A stretch of 64,000 bases of DNA from Luidia sarsii (Eukaryota; Echinodermata; Asteroidea; Paxillosida; Luidiidae), in assembly GCA_949987565.1 (NCBI GenBank), contig OX465121.1:124001-188000 (forward strand), written 5' to 3'. Positions 29,574-64,000 of the stretch are shown piece after piece. Every line of letters starts with the position of its first letter. Within the stretch, counting starts at the first letter, position 1. Both the position numbers and the translations under genes were made by a program. The notes under the pieces were generated by a model that worked only from the letters and a program-made list of their open reading frames with translations, ran no database searches and had not been told where the DNA came from.

Positions 29574-29799
29574 ATAAGCATTATTTCTAGTGATTGAATA
29601 ATTTATTATTCATAACGAAGATTTGTATGCATTTTTTTGTAGATATTTTCCTAATAGTAGCGCAGTGTGCATGATCTTAAACTTTAGAATCGTACCAGAT
29701 AATACAAAAGGCACATTGTATGGTTATGTACAACAGTATGCAGAAAGTAAATCTTAACTTATCTTTACAGTTTATTCAAGTTTAATGTACAGGATTTAG

Positions 29800-30095
29800 A
29801 TTCACACTTCTCTCTTTGATATTTCCCCCTCTTCTCACTAATCCCTTCCCTACTCCTTGCCCTTCTCTTTGATCTTTCCCCCTCTTCTCACTAATCCCTA
29901 CCCTACTCCTTGCCCTTCCCTTTGATCTCTCCCTACCAGCTTTTCTCTTTGTCCTTTGTTTCTCATCCGTGTCCTATTCACTCTCTCCCCCTTCCTTCGT
30001 GTACATGTATCTGTGTTGTCCTTGTCACTCTGCCTTTGAGAAAGGTCCTGCTAGGATCGAAACATCAGGCCCCCTAAATTTTAGGATTTAGATAT
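29800..30095 (+). mobile_element. Element family H, copy in the convergent intergenic region
   Basis: A TCTTTGATCTTTCCCCCTCT block (duplicated here) leads into CCTTTGAGAAAGGTCCTGCT and AGGATCGAAACATCAGGCCC. It is colinear with 51400-51632. Confidence 0.75.
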
Positions 30096-32327
30096 GTTTA
30101 CAACATTTTTTTATGATAATCCTAAAACAAAAATAATCTTGAAGTGATAATCAGTTATTTGATTCGATATCTTTACCACTTGAGACCCAATCATAAAAGC
30201 ACGTGACAGAGATTTTCCACTCGAATGAATGAATCTACCATTCTCCTACATTTTAGATGCGTTTTAATTTCTTTATTTCCTTTATTCATATGTTAAGAAG
30301 ATACCTTTATGTACTAATAGTATTTATACTGATTCTTACTGATAGCTAGGTATACCAAAAATACTTAGTCTTATTATTTTTGTCTAATAATGCAAGTGAT
30401 CCTTGTTCAATAATAGAACTAGTACAATGATCGAACAAGTACTCGTAAAATATCGTGGTGCTTTTGACAATAACATCTGACCTTTTTTATCAAGCAAGTA
30501 ATCATTGCGCAGTGATGTGTAGTGATCATTGTGTAGTGATGTAAAACGGTGGAACAAAAACAATATTTAATGTACTTTATTGTTACGAATTAGGTCTACA
30601 TTATTTCACTCAGTCAAGTGAAGTGATAAACTGTTTCATTGACAAAGTTCTTCACTAAGGTTATATTATTGTTTTATTAATTTATCGTACTTTCTTAGGA
30701 GCTAAATGGCTCAGTGAGTTGGCCCAATCTGACGTGTATGCAGTGCTTTACTACAAACATATGCATGCCGTATATCTACGAAGATCAAACCTGTTTTTCA
30801 ATAATAAGCTCTTTCATTTCGGGCAACGGAAACCATCTTCCCCACTAAAAAAAGAATCCTTTACATCATTTACATCTGCCACGAAGTGGTGAAAATGTTG
30901 AACTTAAGTAAACGACGTGCATTGTGAATGTTATTAAATTATCCTTTGATTAAAATCTATTATATTCGACATGATAGACACACGTGCTTTTACAAGGCAG
31001 ACGATTATATTTCTAAAAAAAAACACGCTCAATTTATGACGACTATATTTTATGTTATGAACAAATAATGTAAATAGATCTTCTTGACAGTAACTAGAAA
31101 GACAGGCATAAATATTTACAATATGATACATTGCCAATGAACACTATAAGTTTCAAATATGACGCTAAAATCATGACTTTGTATTGTAAGGAAACCTCTG
31201 TCCTTAAACAATGGAATAGCTTCACTAATTGTCGGTATTTACGAAAATAAAAACACTTTTAAAATGAATGTCAGTGCAAAAATGTTTCAGGTCTTTTCAT
31301 CGGTTGAAGGTTTAAGTGATCGAGATGAGTCCTGGAGGTAACCATGACAATGAACTTAGGCACTAGTGTCATCCGATTATCACCCCAAAGCCAGACCGCG
31401 GTGCACAAAATGAATCCGTTGACAGAGGGCGCCCTAATATAACGCCTCCACAAGTCAACCTCTGCTGAAATAGCACTCAGTGCAGGGCCAGGAACACCAA
31501 TCGCCAACATTACGGTAGACATGCAGCGGTTGCTGTAAACGGTATGCAATAGTATGACTTCATGGAAAAATATAAAAGTAAGAAAATGTGAAAAGCGGCA
31601 CCTACCCTTGATTGCCTTTCAATACTGATTTCCATGGAAGCAGATCCTCTAACATGCAAAGGGATTAGATAAGAGCGGCACTGAGACCTGCGTGTACACA
31701 AACCGGTGTCATTTCTGTTTGCAAAGCGAACCGTAAACAAATCTCTTCTACCTAAACAGATAGCAAACACGAGAGAGTGCTGCTGCAGGAGAATATGGGT
31801 GAGTCGTGATGTGTTTCTCCTGTGAGAAATTCAATTGTCCCATCGTGCTTAGCAGATTTGAAAAGCAGACGGGATTTCAAAGAGAATACCTTTGGTGACA
31901 AACTGAAATGGAAAGGTATAGGCCATTTTCCCAGAACTTCACTCATCCTCTTCGGGCCTAGTAGCTCATTGTAAAGCTGTAAGGCTTTCTTTCCAGCGGC
32001 CTCGTTTTCTGGCCACAATTTTAGTTTCTCTACATTTCCTCCTCAGTTTTTTAATTTCTTTTCCCACTGTTCGGCGCCATGTTGTTTTTGGTCGCCCCAA
32101 CTCTCATGTTGCCTTCTGGTGCCCAGGAACGCGCAGTGACGCAGTGGCTTTTGTCCTTCATTTTTAGCACATGGACAATCCATTTTCAACCTTTTCCCCT
32201 TTGACCTCTTCCCAGAACACGTCAGACCCCCAAAAATTGAAACGTAAATAATATTAATTCATAATGATAGTCTTTATATATTACGACGATTTTTTTTAAA
32301 GAAAAGAATCTCAAGATTAGGGACCGA

Positions 32328-62376
<30,049 letters not shown>

Positions 62377-64000
62377 ACTGTAGCAGCAGCCTCCCCCCTC
62401 ACTTGGCAGCTCTGTTGCGCACAGCGAGCACGCCCTATGGCATAACACGCTGTGGTCGGGGAAGCGTTCTACAGTGAGAGCCGACGGTGCCGCGACTTCC
62501 GCATAGCCACAGGTCCGCCTGGGTCGAGTCACGCCTATCAACTGAACCGATCAACAGTGTGCTGGCTCTGCGGCAAGACCACCAGGCAGAAATACACTGA
62601 GCACACCTCTCCAGTGTACCACACGGTCTTAGAGTGACACAGTTGGTTTCCCCAGGTCATACACGTACACTTATTAGCTTTTCCGCCACTTCAGCGAAGC
62701 CCAAAAAGGTACTGTTTTGTTTTTGTTATGATTTGTCTTCTTCTTCTTCAACTTCTTCTACTCAACGTACACATAAAATAACACACCTGCGTAAGTTTCG
62801 GCTCAACCCTGCCATGAGAAAAAAAAAGGATTTAAATGCTGACTATTTTCAGACATAGAGGGCGGTATTTGCAAAGGGAAGTCTTTGTTCAAATCATCGC
62901 TCAACGGAGCGATGGTTGGAAATTCAACCAAATTTTCCTCTTTTCTCGGAAACGGCAGACTTCCCAGCGATAGCATTTCACGGAATGTTAGATTGATACA
63001 ATTAATCGTTTGCTGCATGATGAGGAAGTCATTTGGCGAATTCTCGGAATGTCCGGAAATCGGGGACAGGTGAAAACGGGCCATTCAGTCAGAGGCACTT
63101 AAGCTACATCACTAGACAACCGTTTCCCAGAAAAAAAAAGTTATGTGAAAACAATTGCCAAAGGAGTGTCGTTCTTAATTATCTTTTGCTCACATTTTCC
63201 CCCATGACGTTTTCCAAATGAAATCTTGTGTAAACCTTGAAAAAAAATTATCATTGATTTGATGGATATTTTCCCTTTTTTTCATTTCCCAAATTTAATG
63301 GAAATCTTGATATTATTTTGTTCATGGAATATTGGTTAATGCCAGTGAAGGTACGGCAGCATCAAAGTAAATTGAAAATGTATAATTTACTGAGTGAATA
63401 ATTTAATCATTACGTTTCACATACCACACATGAACCAAATGATCTGTATGGATCCAGTGGACATTCTAAAGTGGGTTTAAAAAATGACATATCTTTTTTG
63501 TTTTTAATTTGCCAGACATTCATGATCCTTTATTGTATTCCTGCCACTCGATAGCCGGCAGACTCCAAACTGGATTCCTAGAAAAGCCGATTTGATATCG
63601 GCTCGATAGGCGACAAGCCCGGCCCGGATGTCCCCCCCAGAGACCAGCGGGAGGTAGGTGCGTGTCAGTGAGCGCACGGCCGACCGCCGTACCACGGCGG
63701 ATAATTGACTGGGAGTTGCAGCTAGGAGGCACCCCCCTCCATCCATCGATTAATACGGTCGCGACTGGTGCCCGGTAAGAACGCTGCGCCTTACATGGCC
63801 TCGGGCCTAATCCCTCTACGGCTGCAGCGAGCCCCCCTCATCTGGTCTCCTCCCCTCCACCCCGGCCGCTTGTTTTTCCCTAGTATGGTTGCGGGCAGAT
63901 GGGAATGTTTTTCGCAGTGGCTGTTGTTACGGCGGTCGTCCGTGTGGTTCCCTGACTTCACAGTATTTGTCAGGATGTTTAGCTCTTGGAACCAGACTAC
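62377..64000. other. 5' flank of the protease gene, no further gene seen
   Basis: This should contain the protease promoter and 5' UTR. No recognisable coding exon or repeat family is evident up to the right edge. Confidence 0.4.

Larger units (their letters stand above)
28853..32327. other. Convergent intergenic region
   Basis: About 3.5 kb between the adhesion GPCR stop and the protease stop. It holds a family H copy at 29800-30095 and otherwise AT-rich sequence in which I recognise no gene. Confidence 0.6.

Noticed and set aside
31752..32018. 88-codon minus-strand frame beyond the protease stop
   Set aside because: The preceding LDLa exon ends in a stop with no good donor, and this frame shows no recognisable domain. 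It is treated as chance.

Overview
This is 64 kb of animal genomic DNA. The genes have phased GT-AG introns, extracellular domain shuffling, tRNA-derived SINEs, many short palindromic DNA elements and kilobase-scale simple arrays. HYR, sushi, GAIN/GPS, SEA, frizzled, CUB and LDLa modules together with the repeat style suggest a marine invertebrate deuterostome. I favour an echinoderm, but that is an impression; no marker gene fixes the species.

There are three protein-coding genes. (1) 1275-2384 (+) is an intronless class A (rhodopsin-like) GPCR. (2) 8382-28852 (+) is a 19-exon adhesion GPCR. I followed its reading frame across every junction: 1299 residues, with signal peptide, sushi, Ig, four HYR, HormR, GAIN, GPS with an intact HL|T site, and seven transmembrane helices. 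(3) 62376-32328 (-) is a 15-exon type II transmembrane serine protease, also phase-consistent throughout: 978 residues, with cytosolic tail, membrane anchor, SEA with a GSVVV self-cleavage site, trypsin domain with a complete triad, then frizzled, CUB and LDLa. Genes 2 and 3 converge tail to tail, with about 3.5 kb between their stop codons.

Layout: 1-1274 is an 18-bp minisatellite grown out of a palindromic mobile element; 1275-2384 is the class A GPCR; 2640-8381 is repeat-rich intergenic DNA; 8382-28852 is the adhesion GPCR, with introns holding a dead LINE, a TTCAA array, GGAGGTTGA, GGGGCA and polypyrimidine arrays and several short elements; 28853-32327 is the convergent intergenic interval; 32328-62376 is the protease, with very large introns full of GA/CT arrays, two inverted copies of a 378-bp element with a telomere-like core, and several MITE families; 62377-64000 is the protease 5' flank, where I see no further gene.

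Functional reading: both large genes encode cell-surface proteins with self-cleaving extracellular modules (GPS in the receptor, SEA in the protease). Nothing in the sequence shows that they act together; only the convergent arrangement is observed. The most unusual gene product is the protease, which carries frizzled-CUB-LDLa after the catalytic domain instead of before it.
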